Of a DNA stretch of 21,083 nucleotides, positions 7,548-16,011 are shown piece by piece. This DNA comes from CAZAYP01 sp964489425 [NCBI: uncultured Verrucomicrobiota bacterium] (GTDB lineage Bacteria; Verrucomicrobiota; Kiritimatiellia; RZYC01). Positions within the stretch are counted from its first letter, which is position 1. Each line of letters opens with the position of its first letter. The notes beneath the pieces are model-generated. The model did not search any database. It was not told where the DNA came from and saw only the letters and a program-made list of their open reading frames with translations. A program made the position numbers and the translations under genes. The stretch spans positions 1 through 21,083 of the forward strand of contig CAZAYP010000081.1 in assembly GCA_964489425.1 (NCBI GenBank), in the 5' to 3' direction.

Positions 7548-10500
7548 ATGCGCTTAAAAAATATTTCTTTTGCATGGGCGTTGAGCAGCATCCTGGTGGG
7601 GACCGCGGGCGATGTCGGGATTTGCCAGGCTGCCGGCGCGGGACCGGCCTGCGTGGTGGCGCCGCTCACGCCGGTGCTGGAGTGCGTAACCCACAATCCG
7701 GACGGCACGTACACTGCCTATTTCGGGTATCAAAACAATACCGCTGGCACGATCACCCACGCGGCCGGCGGCAGCGCCAATAAGTTTTCGCCCATGCCCA
7801 AGCAGCGCGGCCAGCCTTCGGATTTCCCGCCGGGCAATTCGCCGCTGTGGCCCCAGGCCGCGTTCAGCGTGGTATTCGACGGCTCCCCGCTGACCTGGAA
7901 GCTGGACGATCAGACCGTCACGGCGTCCGCGGACAGCCAGCCTTGCGCCCGGCAGGTGACGCTGACCAAGGCGTGGTATGACGCCGAGGGGCTTTTGCTT
8001 GCCTGCCCGCCGGCCGATTTGCCGGTCGACTATATGCTGGTGGCCACCAGCGCGGTGGGGGTGGCGGTGGGCACCTATCCAACGGGAGCTTGTACGCTGG
8101 TGGTGAAATATTACAACCCGGTGTACAACGCGGGCGGCCAGGCGTGTCTGCCCGTGGTCAGCGCCGTGTTCGCGCCCGACAACCGCAGCGTGACCGCGCA
8201 TTCCTCCAAGGACCTGTCCAATGTCGTGCTGGCGTTCGCGGATGGCACCCGCCAGAAATTCGACGGCTTGAGCGGCTACAGCGCCACGTTGGCCGGCACC
8301 GGGACCAACGCCGGCAAGCAAGTGATCGGCCTCTGGATCAAGTCCGGCTGCAACAGCAGCGGTGCCGGCCCGGGCTATGGCGAGTATGTGGACAACCCGG
8401 CGATTGCCGGCGGGCAGGATGACCAGCCCGGCGATGACAGCCTGCGCGTGCCGCCGGGCACGGCCTACGAGGTGCGCGAGTTCAACCTGCCCACCCACTG
8501 GGCGGCGGTCGCCGGCGTGGGCCGGTTCACGATCGAAACCGGGCCCGCCGTATGCGGCGAAGGCGCCGCCGAGAAGTTCTGCACCCATGCCGTGCAAAAC
8601 CAGCAGCTCACCCCGCCGGAATATAACAGCGCGCTGGGCGACCTGGTGTGGGCGGACCGCGACGGCGACGGCATCCAGGATGCGGACGAGCCGGCCATCC
8701 CCGGGGTTGGCGTGGTCCTGGTGCTGCCCGACGGCCAGCGCCGCACCAACACCACGACGGGGGCTGGGTACTTCTTCGACCGCCTGGCCGCCGGAGCCTA
8801 CCAGGTGCTGGTGCTTACCAACACCCTGCCTGCGGGCCTGACGCCGACCTGGGACTACGACGGCGTCGGCACGCCGCACCGCGCCGCCGTGCTGCTGTCA
8901 TCCGCCCAGACCAACCGGCTGATCGATTTCGGCTACCAGGGGCTGGCCTGCGCCACGAGCTGGCAGGGCACGCTGGGCCCGGACCAGGCGCTCTGCACGC
9001 TGGCGCCCCAGTGGATCACGATCACCGGCCGGGTGGCGCTCACCCCGCCGCGCAGCCTGGCGCGCCTGCAAACCTCGTGGCGCGTTGTGTATCCCGCGGC
9101 CGCCGACGTGTGCCCGCCCGCGGTCACCAACTGCCAGGACACCCAGTATGCATCCCAGTGGATTTGCGATTCCAACACGTTCACGATCATGGCCTGGTGG
9201 CCCGGCCTCCGCTGCGGGGATCCTGTCGTGGAAATCCATTATGGCCTGAATGTGCTCGATTGCGCCGGCAACCCCATCACGAATGGCGTGGGCCGCGATT
9301 TGTACTGGTACCCGTGGGTGTGTGCGCCGCCCTGTTACGGCGTGCTGGGCGACCGGGTGTGGCATGACGCGAACGGCGACTGCGTGCAGGATCCCGGCGA
9401 GACCGGGATCAGCGGCGCGCGGGTCTGGCTGCGCAGCGGGGCTGGCGTGGCGAGCGCCACGACCGATGTCAATGGCGCGTACGCTTTTGCCGGGCTGGCG
9501 TATGGCGTGTACACCGTGGCCGTGGACGCGGCCACGATCCCGGCGGGCTGGGTGGGCGTGTGCCCGCCGGCGCCCCACGTGGTCGTGCTGACCAACAGCA
9601 CGCCGTGGCTGGCCGCCGACTTCGGGTATCGCCCGCAGGTGGATTTGGAAGTGACCAAGACGGCCACCGTGCCCCCGGCCGGATGCCTGCCGGTCGGCAG
9701 CAACGTCACGTTCCTGGTCACGGTGTCCAACCGCGGCCCGGCCACGGCCACCAATGTGCGCCTGGCCGACGCCCTGGCGCCGGGGCTGGAACTGGCAACG
9801 GCCAACGCCAGCCAGGGCGCGTATGCCGTTGCCAGCGGCGTCTGGCTGGTGGGCGACCTGCCCGCGGGCCGCGCGGCCACGCTCGCGATGACGGTCCTGC
9901 TGACCGGCGCCGGCCCGATCACCAACACGGCCGAGATCAGCGCCTGCGACCAGGCCGACGCCGACTCCACGCCGCGCAACGGCAGCCTGGCGGAAGACGA
10001 CCTGGCGCGCATCACGTTGTGCGCCGCGTTCCCGGAGATCAAGGTGCGGCCCATCCTGGAATGCGTGGTGCATACCGGCGGCGGCGCCTACACGGCCTAT
10101 TTCGGTTACCGCAACGATGGCGTGGATGCCGCGGTCATCCCCGTGGGCAACAGCAACAAGTTTTCTCCCGCGCCCAGCGACCGCGGCCAGCCCACCAACT
10201 TCGTCCCCGGCCGTACGCCGTACTGGCCCGCCGCGGCCTTCGCGGTGCCCTTTGACGGCGCCAACCTGGTCTGGACCCTGAACAGCCGCACGTCCACGGC
10301 CTCCAGCAACTCCACGCCCTGCTCGTACCATGTGTTTTTTGAAAAGCAGTGGCGGGATGCCGACGGCAACCTGTCGGCCGCGCCGCCCGCGGATTTGCCG
10401 GCCGCCTACCGGCTGGTGGCCACGAGCCGCCTGGGCACGGCCCTGGGCACGTACCCGGCCGGCGCCACCAACCTGGTGGTGACGTATGACAACGATCGGC

Positions 10501-13500
10501 CACCGGCGCTGGACAATACCGGGCTGTGGGTGCCGTGCTGCGGGGAATCCTACACCGTCACCGAGGAAAACCTGCCCGCCGGCTGGACCGCGGACGGCGG
10601 CACCGGCGTGTTTGTGCCGGCCCATCCCACGGACAAGTTCGTCACCCATGTCGTGACCAACCAGGACGCAGGCAGCACCAACTTCATGGTGGACCTGGAA
10701 ATCGCCAAGGCGGTTGGCTATTACGACTGGCGCAAGACCATCACCGTGGATCACCTCCGCGTGGCGTGCGCCTTGACCAACTTCCCGCTGCTGGTGCGCC
10801 TGGCCGATCCCGACCTGCGGCACGTGGAGTACGGCGGGCATGTCCGCCACCCGGCAGGCTGGGACCTGCTGTTCCGGCAGCCGACCGGCGCGCGGCTGGA
10901 CTTTGAAATCGAGCACTACGATCCGGCCAGCGGTAACCTTGTGGCCTGGGTGCGCCTGCCACTGTTGTCGGCGCAGGAAGATACCGTCATCCTGCTGGAT
11001 TACGGCAACGGCGCCGTCTATCGCAGTCCCGGCAACCCCGCGGGCGTATGGGACCGCGACTTTGTCATGGTGCAACACCTGGCCCCTGGCCCGGACGGCA
11101 TCCTGCGCGACGCCACGGCGTTTGGCCATGATGGCGTGCCCAGCGGCGTCACGGCCGTGACCGGCACGCTGGACGGCGCCCAGGCTTTTCACGGCCCCGG
11201 CAGCGGCGACCACATCATGGTCGCCGCCACGTCCAACCTGAGCTTCACCGGCAGTTTCACCATCGAGGGCTGGTTCAACTGGAACAGCGGCCCCTGGACC
11301 ATCCCGATTTCCAAGGGCGAGCAGTGGGTGTGCGGCGACTACTGGCTGAAGTTCGACCATGCCAAGGCCATCTTCGATGTCATGGACGTGGGCGAGCTGC
11401 GCATGTCCAACAGCATCCCCGCCGGCTGGCACCAGGTCGTGGCGCGGTTCGCCAAGGACCGGCTCAACATGAACCACATGGCGCTGTTCGTGGACGGCGA
11501 ACTGGTCGAGGCGGAAGACAACGGCGGCACGCCGGCCACGTGCCCGGCGCCGCTGTACCTGGGCGCTTATCTTGGCACAAACTACAATTATCTCGGAACC
11601 ATGGATGAGATCCGCCTGTCGCGCCAGGCGCGGCCCGACTGCTGGATCCAGACCAGCTATCGCAACCAAAGCGATCCGGCTTCGTTCTATGCCGTCGGCG
11701 CTGAAGTGGCCTTGACCAACGGCCTGGTTCAAGTGGGGGAGACCGTTCCGTTTCGCGTCGCGCTGTGGAACAACGGGCCTCAGGCGGCTACCGACATCGA
11801 AGTCGCCGACGCGCTGCGGGCCGGTTTGGATTACGTGGACCACCTGGCCACCACCGGAACCTATGGGCCGGCGGCGGGCCGCTGGACCGTCAGCAACCTG
11901 GCCGTGGGCGCCACGGGCACGCTCTGGATCACGGCGCAGGTCACCGGCGGCCCGGAGGTCCCCAACCTCGCCGAGGTCATGGCCTGCGCCGAAACGGACG
12001 TGGATTCCACCCCGGGCAACGGCCGCACCAACGAGGACGACTGGGCCGCGGCCACGGTCTGGGCCAACGCAACGGAGGCGGATCTGGAGTTGACCAAGAC
12101 CATTTCGCGCTACAAGGAGTTCAAGAAGATCACCGTTCTCCACACCAACTTCTGCGAACCGCTGGTCGACTTCCCGATGCTGGTTGTGCTGACCGATCCG
12201 GACCTGCGGACGGTCGCGTACGGCGGCTTTGTCCGCCATCCGCAGGGATTTGACATCATCTTCCGGGACGCGGCCGGCGTGGCCCTGGCCCACGAGTTGG
12301 AGCAGTACGACCCGGTCGCCGGCCAGGTTTTGGCGTGGGTCAAAATCCCGGCGCTGTCCCCGCGCGACGACACGGTGTTGTATATGTATTACGGCAACAG
12401 CGTCACCGAACTGCCCACCGCGGAACCGGGCCGCGTGTGGGACAGCGACTTCGTCATGGTGCAGCATCTGCTGGCCTCCAGCGGCACCGTGTTCGACGCC
12501 ACCCGCTATGCGCATAACGGCGTGATCCAGGGCGCCACGCCCGAGACCGCCGGCGCGGTGGGTCCGGCGCTGGCCTTTGACGGGCAGGACGACCTCGTGC
12601 GCGTGCCCGCGTCGCCGGACCTGAATTTCAGCGGCAGCTTCACGCTCGAAACGTGGGTCAAGCGCCGGAGTTCACGCTGGTCCATCCCGATTTCCAAGGG
12701 CGAGCAGTGGGTCTGCGGCGACTACTGGCTCAAAGTCCAGGAGGATCGGCCCAACTTCGACGTCATGGGCGTGGGCGACGAAACCGCCGCCATGGTCATT
12801 CCCGAGAACGAGTGGACGCATGTGGCGGCCGTGTTCCGGCGCGGAAGCGGGCCCGCCGGGCCGCACGTTTTCGACATCTTCGTCAACGGCCGGCTGGTCC
12901 ATTTCAAAAACAAGAACGGGCCGCCGCTGACCTGTGATACGCCGTTGTACCTGGCCAGTTACATGGGCAGCGCCGGATTCTTCGATGGCGTCCTTGATGA
13001 AGTCCGCCTGTCCAAGACCGGCCGCAGCGCCTGCTGGATCCAGGCCGCCTATCGCAACCAGGCGGATCCCGGTGCGTTCTACCTGGTCGGCGCGCAACAC
13101 GCGGAAACCAACGCCGTGCTGGACCTGGGCGACCTGCTGGATTTCAACATCCGCGCGGACAACCGCGGCCCGGCCGATGCCTATGGCGTCCATGTCCAGG
13201 ACCAGTTGCCCGCCGGCCTGGAGTACATTACCCACGCCGCCAGCCAGGGTTCCTATGATCCCGCCGCCGGCGACTGGGCAATCGGGAGCTTGGGTCAGGG
13301 CCAGTCCGTTCGCCTGCGCATCACGGCGCGCGTGGTCCGCAGTGGCGGCCAGGTCAACGCGGCGGAAATCAGCGCCTGCCACCAGCCCGACCCGGACTCC
13401 ACGCCGGACAACCGCGTGGCCGGCGAGGACGACTACAGCCTGGCCTCGGTCCAGGATGTGGATGGCGATGGCCTGGTGGACGAATGGGAGGAGTTCAACT

Positions 13501-13844
13501 TCGGCTCGCTGGACCGCGATGGGACGGCTGACTCCGATGGCGACGGCGCCAGCGACTATGTTGAATACCTGGCCGGCACGGCGCCCATGGATGCCCGTGA
13601 ACGCCTGCAAGCCAATGCCGTGAACTGGACCGCGCCCAGCGCCGAAGGGATCGCGATCTATTGGACCAGCCAGCCCTTCCGCTATTACCATCTTTCCCGT
13701 TCCACCAACCTGCTGCAGGGTTATGAAAGCTTCCTGCCGCTGGCCACGAACATCATGGCCACCCCGCCGGAAAACACCTACCACGATGAGGCCGCGACGA
13801 ACGTGAACATGTATTACTACTACTCGATCCAAGTCGTGCCGTGA
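7548..13844 (+). CDS. Giant secreted mosaic protein: SdrD-B-like, DUF11, DUF2341/LamG and TSP3-like domains
   Basis: A 2098-residue protein with a short N-terminal signal-like segment (about 1-27) and no clear C-terminal membrane anchor. Domains in order, by approximate residue: an uncharacterised secreted module 'A' (45-350) with TAYFGYQN, NKFSPMPKQRGQPSDF and the SGCNSSGAGPGYGEY block; SdrD-B-like domain (360-465) opening LGDLVWADRDGDGIQD; an unrecognised Cys-rich segment (465-597); second SdrD-B-like domain (598-698); DUF11 (698-826); second module A (826-1047); DUF2341 plus LamG-like lectin fold (1048-1388); DUF11 (1388-1520); DUF2341 plus LamG (1520-1851); DUF11 (1851-1969); Asp-rich calcium-type repeats DVDGDGLVDEW and DSDGDGASDYVEY (1970-2021); and a beta-rich C-terminal module ending in YYYYSIQVVP. 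This is probably a large surface or extracellular protein for adhesion or polysaccharide contact; that is inferred from domain types, and no catalytic domain is visible. The C-terminal module may be a sorting signal. It is monocistronic by spacing. Confidence 0.9.
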   Translation: MRLKNISFAWALSSILVGTAGDVGICQAAGAGPACVVAPLTPVLECVTHNPDGTYTAYFGYQNNTAGTITHAAGGSANKFSPMPKQRGQPSDFPPGNSPLWPQAAFSVVFDGSPLTWKLDDQTVTASADSQPCARQVTLTKAWYDAEGLLLACPPADLPVDYMLVATSAVGVAVGTYPTGACTLVVKYYNPVYNAGGQACLPVVSAVFAPDNRSVTAHSSKDLSNVVLAFADGTRQKFDGLSGYSATLAGTGTNAGKQVIGLWIKSGCNSSGAGPGYGEYVDNPAIAGGQDDQPGDDSLRVPPGTAYEVREFNLPTHWAAVAGVGRFTIETGPAVCGEGAAEKFCTHAVQNQQLTPPEYNSALGDLVWADRDGDGIQDADEPAIPGVGVVLVLPDGQRRTNTTTGAGYFFDRLAAGAYQVLVLTNTLPAGLTPTWDYDGVGTPHRAAVLLSSAQTNRLIDFGYQGLACATSWQGTLGPDQALCTLAPQWITITGRVALTPPRSLARLQTSWRVVYPAAADVCPPAVTNCQDTQYASQWICDSNTFTIMAWWPGLRCGDPVVEIHYGLNVLDCAGNPITNGVGRDLYWYPWVCAPPCYGVLGDRVWHDANGDCVQDPGETGISGARVWLRSGAGVASATTDVNGAYAFAGLAYGVYTVAVDAATIPAGWVGVCPPAPHVVVLTNSTPWLAADFGYRPQVDLEVTKTATVPPAGCLPVGSNVTFLVTVSNRGPATATNVRLADALAPGLELATANASQGAYAVASGVWLVGDLPAGRAATLAMTVLLTGAGPITNTAEISACDQADADSTPRNGSLAEDDLARITLCAAFPEIKVRPILECVVHTGGGAYTAYFGYRNDGVDAAVIPVGNSNKFSPAPSDRGQPTNFVPGRTPYWPAAAFAVPFDGANLVWTLNSRTSTASSNSTPCSYHVFFEKQWRDADGNLSAAPPADLPAAYRLVATSRLGTALGTYPAGATNLVVTYDNDRPPALDNTGLWVPCCGESYTVTEENLPAGWTADGGTGVFVPAHPTDKFVTHVVTNQDAGSTNFMVDLEIAKAVGYYDWRKTITVDHLRVACALTNFPLLVRLADPDLRHVEYGGHVRHPAGWDLLFRQPTGARLDFEIEHYDPASGNLVAWVRLPLLSAQEDTVILLDYGNGAVYRSPGNPAGVWDRDFVMVQHLAPGPDGILRDATAFGHDGVPSGVTAVTGTLDGAQAFHGPGSGDHIMVAATSNLSFTGSFTIEGWFNWNSGPWTIPISKGEQWVCGDYWLKFDHAKAIFDVMDVGELRMSNSIPAGWHQVVARFAKDRLNMNHMALFVDGELVEAEDNGGTPATCPAPLYLGAYLGTNYNYLGTMDEIRLSRQARPDCWIQTSYRNQSDPASFYAVGAEVALTNGLVQVGETVPFRVALWNNGPQAATDIEVADALRAGLDYVDHLATTGTYGPAAGRWTVSNLAVGATGTLWITAQVTGGPEVPNLAEVMACAETDVDSTPGNGRTNEDDWAAATVWANATEADLELTKTISRYKEFKKITVLHTNFCEPLVDFPMLVVLTDPDLRTVAYGGFVRHPQGFDIIFRDAAGVALAHELEQYDPVAGQVLAWVKIPALSPRDDTVLYMYYGNSVTELPTAEPGRVWDSDFVMVQHLLASSGTVFDATRYAHNGVIQGATPETAGAVGPALAFDGQDDLVRVPASPDLNFSGSFTLETWVKRRSSRWSIPISKGEQWVCGDYWLKVQEDRPNFDVMGVGDETAAMVIPENEWTHVAAVFRRGSGPAGPHVFDIFVNGRLVHFKNKNGPPLTCDTPLYLASYMGSAGFFDGVLDEVRLSKTGRSACWIQAAYRNQADPGAFYLVGAQHAETNAVLDLGDLLDFNIRADNRGPADAYGVHVQDQLPAGLEYITHAASQGSYDPAAGDWAIGSLGQGQSVRLRITARVVRSGGQVNAAEISACHQPDPDSTPDNRVAGEDDYSLASVQDVDGDGLVDEWEEFNFGSLDRDGTADSDGDGASDYVEYLAGTAPMDARERLQANAVNWTAPSAEGIAIYWTSQPFRYYHLSRSTNLLQGYESFLPLATNIMATPPENTYHDEAATNVNMYYYYSIQVVP
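10730..13455 (+). repeat. Two tandem copies of a DUF2341-LamG-DUF11 coding unit
   Basis: Copy 1 runs from about 10730 to 12107 and copy 2 from about 12125 to 13455, offset by about 1.39 kb. Matching landmarks include ITVDH/ITVLH, RHPAGWDLLF/RHPQGFDIIF, WDRDFVMVQHL/WDSDFVMVQHL, CWIQTSYRNQ/CWIQAAYRNQ and DSTPGN/DSTPDN. Overall the copies are diverged, but 11301-11350 and 12684-12733 differ at only three bases. Confidence 0.8.
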
Positions 13845-13911
13845 GATGGGGGGGAACAGCCCCGGCGCGGTTGTGGCGGTGAAGCGCGGCCGGCCGGTCG
13901 GTCCCTAGGTG

Positions 13912-13937
13912 GCCGGCGGCGTTCCGTCGACGCCGGC
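13912..13937 (+). terminator. Putative terminator after the giant gene
   Basis: GCCGGCGGCG (13912-13921) pairs with CGACGCCGGC (13928-13937) over ten positions with one mismatch around the loop TTCCGT. It is followed by TGCCGG and then TTATTT. It lies about 70 nt after the stop at 13844 and before the promoter of the symporter cluster. The U-run is short and displaced, so efficiency is uncertain. Confidence 0.45.
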
Positions 13938-13981
13938 TGCCGGTTATTTCGGATCATTATTTGCAAAACGCGATAATTAGC

Positions 13982-14010
13982 GTGACGATTGTGAAACAAT
14001 TAACTATAAC
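13982..14010 (+). promoter_or_regulatory. Promoter of the symporter cluster with an internal inverted repeat
   Basis: GTGACG (13982-13987), a 17-nt spacer and TATAAC (14005-14010) make a reasonable sigma70-like promoter in an AT-rich patch. Transcription would start near 14017, with about 37 nt of leader before the ATG at 14054. The spacer contains ATTGT-GAA-ACAAT (13988-14000), a perfect 5-bp inverted repeat well placed to act as an operator. Confidence 0.5.
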
Positions 14011-14042
14011 GTCCACCACGATCTGAGCCAATCAATTAAATG

Positions 14043-14048
14043 AAGGAG
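14043..14048 (+). promoter_or_regulatory. Strong Shine-Dalgarno AAGGAG for the DUF485 gene
   Basis: AAGGAG ends 5 nt before the ATG at 14054. The surrounding GAAGGAGATGG recurs identically before the second small membrane protein gene. Confidence 0.7.
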
Positions 14049-14053
14049 ATGGT

Positions 14054-14389
14054 ATGGCGAAACCGGGGATGAGCGTGCAGGAACTGCTGGCGTCGCCGGC
14101 GTTCAAGCGGTTGGTCAGGCGCCGCTGGATGGTGTCGGCGGTTTTGACGGTCCTGCTGTTCATCATCTATTACGGCTACATCCTGCTGATTGGCTACCAC
14201 AAGCCGTTCCTGGCCCGGAAAATCGGCGAAGTCACCACGTTGGGCATCCCGCTGGGCGTGGCGGTGATCGTGCTGTCGTGGGTGCTGACGGTGGTATACG
14301 TCATCTGGGCCAACCGGGTCTACGATGTCGAAGTGAAAAAGCTCAAGAGCCAGGTCCAGGCCGGCGCGGCCGCCACGGAAGGGAAGTAA
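14054..14389 (+). CDS. DUF485 (YjcH-like) small membrane partner of a symporter
   Basis: A 111-residue inner-membrane protein with two hydrophobic segments, at about 26-47 and 62-85. The F-K-R-L-V-R-R-R start, the YYGYILLIGY stretch in the first segment, and G-I-P-L-G-V-A-V-I-V-L-S-W followed by YVIWANRVYDVEVKKL are the pattern of the DUF485/YjcH family. In E. coli and many other bacteria yjcH sits directly upstream of the acetate permease gene actP; the same order is seen here, with 3 nt between stop and start. An accessory or stabilising role for the symporter is inferred from context, not demonstrated for the family as a whole. It is the first gene of the four-gene cluster, with a strong SD. 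Confidence 0.87.
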   Translation: MAKPGMSVQELLASPAFKRLVRRRWMVSAVLTVLLFIIYYGYILLIGYHKPFLARKIGEVTTLGIPLGVAVIVLSWVLTVVYVIWANRVYDVEVKKLKSQVQAGAAATEGK

Positions 14390-14392
14390 CCC

Positions 14393-15964
14393 ATGCTGCC
14401 CATGCTCCACCTGCCCCTGGCCGCCATGGCCACCAGCCTGGGGAAGCCCACCGCCTCCGCCATCCTGTTCTTCTTTATCATTGTCATCCTGACCCTGGGG
14501 ATCACCTATTGGGCGGCCAAGCGCACCAAGTCGGCCCGTGACTTTTACGCGGCGGACCGCAGTGTCAGCGCCCTGCAAAACGGGTTTGCGCTGGCCGGCG
14601 ATTACATGAGCGCGGCGTCGTTCCTGGGCATCGCCGGGCTGGTGGCGCTGAAGGGGTACGACGGCATGATCTATGCCACCGGGTGGCTGGTGGGCTGGCC
14701 GGCGCTGATGTTCCTGGTGGCGGAACCGCTGCGCAACCTGGGCAAGTATACCTTTGCCGACGTGGTGGCCTTCCGGCTCAAACAAACCCCGGTGCGCGTG
14801 GCCTCGGCCATTGGCGGCATCCTGACGGTGCTGCTGTACACCATCGCGCAGATGGTGGGGTCCGGCAATCTCATCCGCCTGATGTTCGGCATTCCCTACG
14901 AGGCGGCCGAGATCATCGTCGGCACGGTCATGCTGGCCTACGTGTTGTTCGGCGGCATGATCGCCACCACCTGGGTGCAGATCATCAAGGCCGGCCTGCT
15001 CCTGTTTGGGGTCACGCTCATGTGCGGGATCGTGCTGTTCAAGTTCAACTTCAATCCCGGGGAACTGTACGGCGCGGTGGCGGCCCAGTACGGCCAGGCG
15101 GCCCTGGAACCCGGCACGCTGGTGACCAGCCCGCTGGACGCCATCTCGCTTGGCTTGGCCCTGATGCTGGGCCTGCTGGGGCTGCCGCACATCCTGATGC
15201 GGTTTTACACGGTGCCCGACGCGCGCGCCGCGCGCACCTCGGTGCTGTACGCCACGGGGTTCATCGGCTACTTTTACTGCATCATCCCGATCGTCGGCTT
15301 CGGCGCCGCCGCGCTGGTGGGCCGGGACCTGATCACCGGGATCGACAAGGGCGGCAACATGGCCGCGCCGCTGCTGGCCGAGCTGCTGGGCGGCACGCCG
15401 TTCCTGGGGTTTATTGCGGCCGTGGCGTTCGCGACGATCCTGGCCGTGGTGGCGGGGCTGACGCTGGCCGGGGCCTCGTCGCTGTCGCATGACATCTACT
15501 TCAACGTGATCAAGCGCGGCCAGGCCACGGAGCAGGAGCAGGTGCGCGTGGCCCGCCGGGCCACGGTGGTCTTCGGGATCGTGGCCGTGCTGCTGGGGAT
15601 CCTGTTCAAGGGGCAAAACGTGGCGTTCATGGTCGGGCTGGCGTTTGCCGTGGCGTGCAGCGCCAATTTCCCGGCGCTGATCCTGTCGATTCTCTGGAAG
15701 CGTTTCACCACGGCCGGCGCGGTGGCGTCCATCCTCACTGGCGCCATCCTGTCGGTGGGCCTGATCATCATCAGCCCCACGGTCTGGGTGGACGTGTTCA
15801 AGCACTCCGCGCCCATCATCGGCCTGAAAAACCCGGCGATCATCTCGATGACGGCCTCGTTCGTGGTCGCCTGGGTGGTGTCGCTGCTGACCCGCGAGCC
15901 CAGCGCGGAGGCGCGCTTTGAGGATGAGAAACTGCGCACTTACCTGGGCCTGGGCGCCGAGTGA
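14393..15964 (+). CDS. actP: ActP-like Na+:acetate/monocarboxylate symporter (SSS family)
   Basis: A 523-residue sodium:solute symporter (SLC5/SSS) of the inner membrane. The sequence is rich in hydrophobic segments, as expected for the 13-helix fold. It carries the family's first core helix AGDYMSAASFLG (68-79), then YTFADVVAFRLKQ, MVGSGNLI, YVLFGGMIATTWVQIIKA, GLPHILMRFYTVPDARAA and the eighth-helix Na+-site region AGLTLAGASSLSHD (354-367). These blocks resemble E. coli ActP closely, including LFGGMxATTWVQIIKA and VAGLTLAGAS.SHD, so acetate or a similar short monocarboxylate is the best substrate guess. The start at 14393 is 3 nt after the DUF485 stop, with AAGGGAAG as SD; ATGs at 14402 and 14426 are alternatives. 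The N-terminus is shorter than that of E. coli ActP, which has a signal-like extension. Confidence 0.9.
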   Translation: MLPMLHLPLAAMATSLGKPTASAILFFFIIVILTLGITYWAAKRTKSARDFYAADRSVSALQNGFALAGDYMSAASFLGIAGLVALKGYDGMIYATGWLVGWPALMFLVAEPLRNLGKYTFADVVAFRLKQTPVRVASAIGGILTVLLYTIAQMVGSGNLIRLMFGIPYEAAEIIVGTVMLAYVLFGGMIATTWVQIIKAGLLLFGVTLMCGIVLFKFNFNPGELYGAVAAQYGQAALEPGTLVTSPLDAISLGLALMLGLLGLPHILMRFYTVPDARAARTSVLYATGFIGYFYCIIPIVGFGAAALVGRDLITGIDKGGNMAAPLLAELLGGTPFLGFIAAVAFATILAVVAGLTLAGASSLSHDIYFNVIKRGQATEQEQVRVARRATVVFGIVAVLLGILFKGQNVAFMVGLAFAVACSANFPALILSILWKRFTTAGAVASILTGAILSVGLIIISPTVWVDVFKHSAPIIGLKNPAIISMTASFVVAWVVSLLTREPSAEARFEDEKLRTYLGLGAE

Positions 15965-15997
15965 TGCGCCGGCCGCTGCGAGCCGGATAATCCAACG

Positions 15998-16003
15998 AAG
16001 GAG
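15998..16003 (+). promoter_or_regulatory. Strong Shine-Dalgarno AAGGAG for the second small membrane gene
   Basis: AAGGAG ends 8 nt before the ATG at 16012 and lies in the same 11-nt string, GAAGGAGATGG, as the SD at 14043. It fixes the start of an 85-residue gene that might otherwise be missed. Confidence 0.65.
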
Positions 16004-16011
16004 ATGGCAGC

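Noticed and set aside
8898-12515. Minus-strand open frame of 1205 codons opposite the giant mosaic gene
   Set aside because: Although very long, it has no recognisable domain, and the plus strand encodes clear DUF11, DUF2341 and LamG domains across the same DNA. Length alone is expected at this GC content.
14036-15805. Minus-strand open frame of 589 codons opposite the ActP-like symporter
   Set aside because: It is Gln/His/Arg/Asp-rich shadow text with no hydrophobic or catalytic pattern, opposite an unmistakable transporter.
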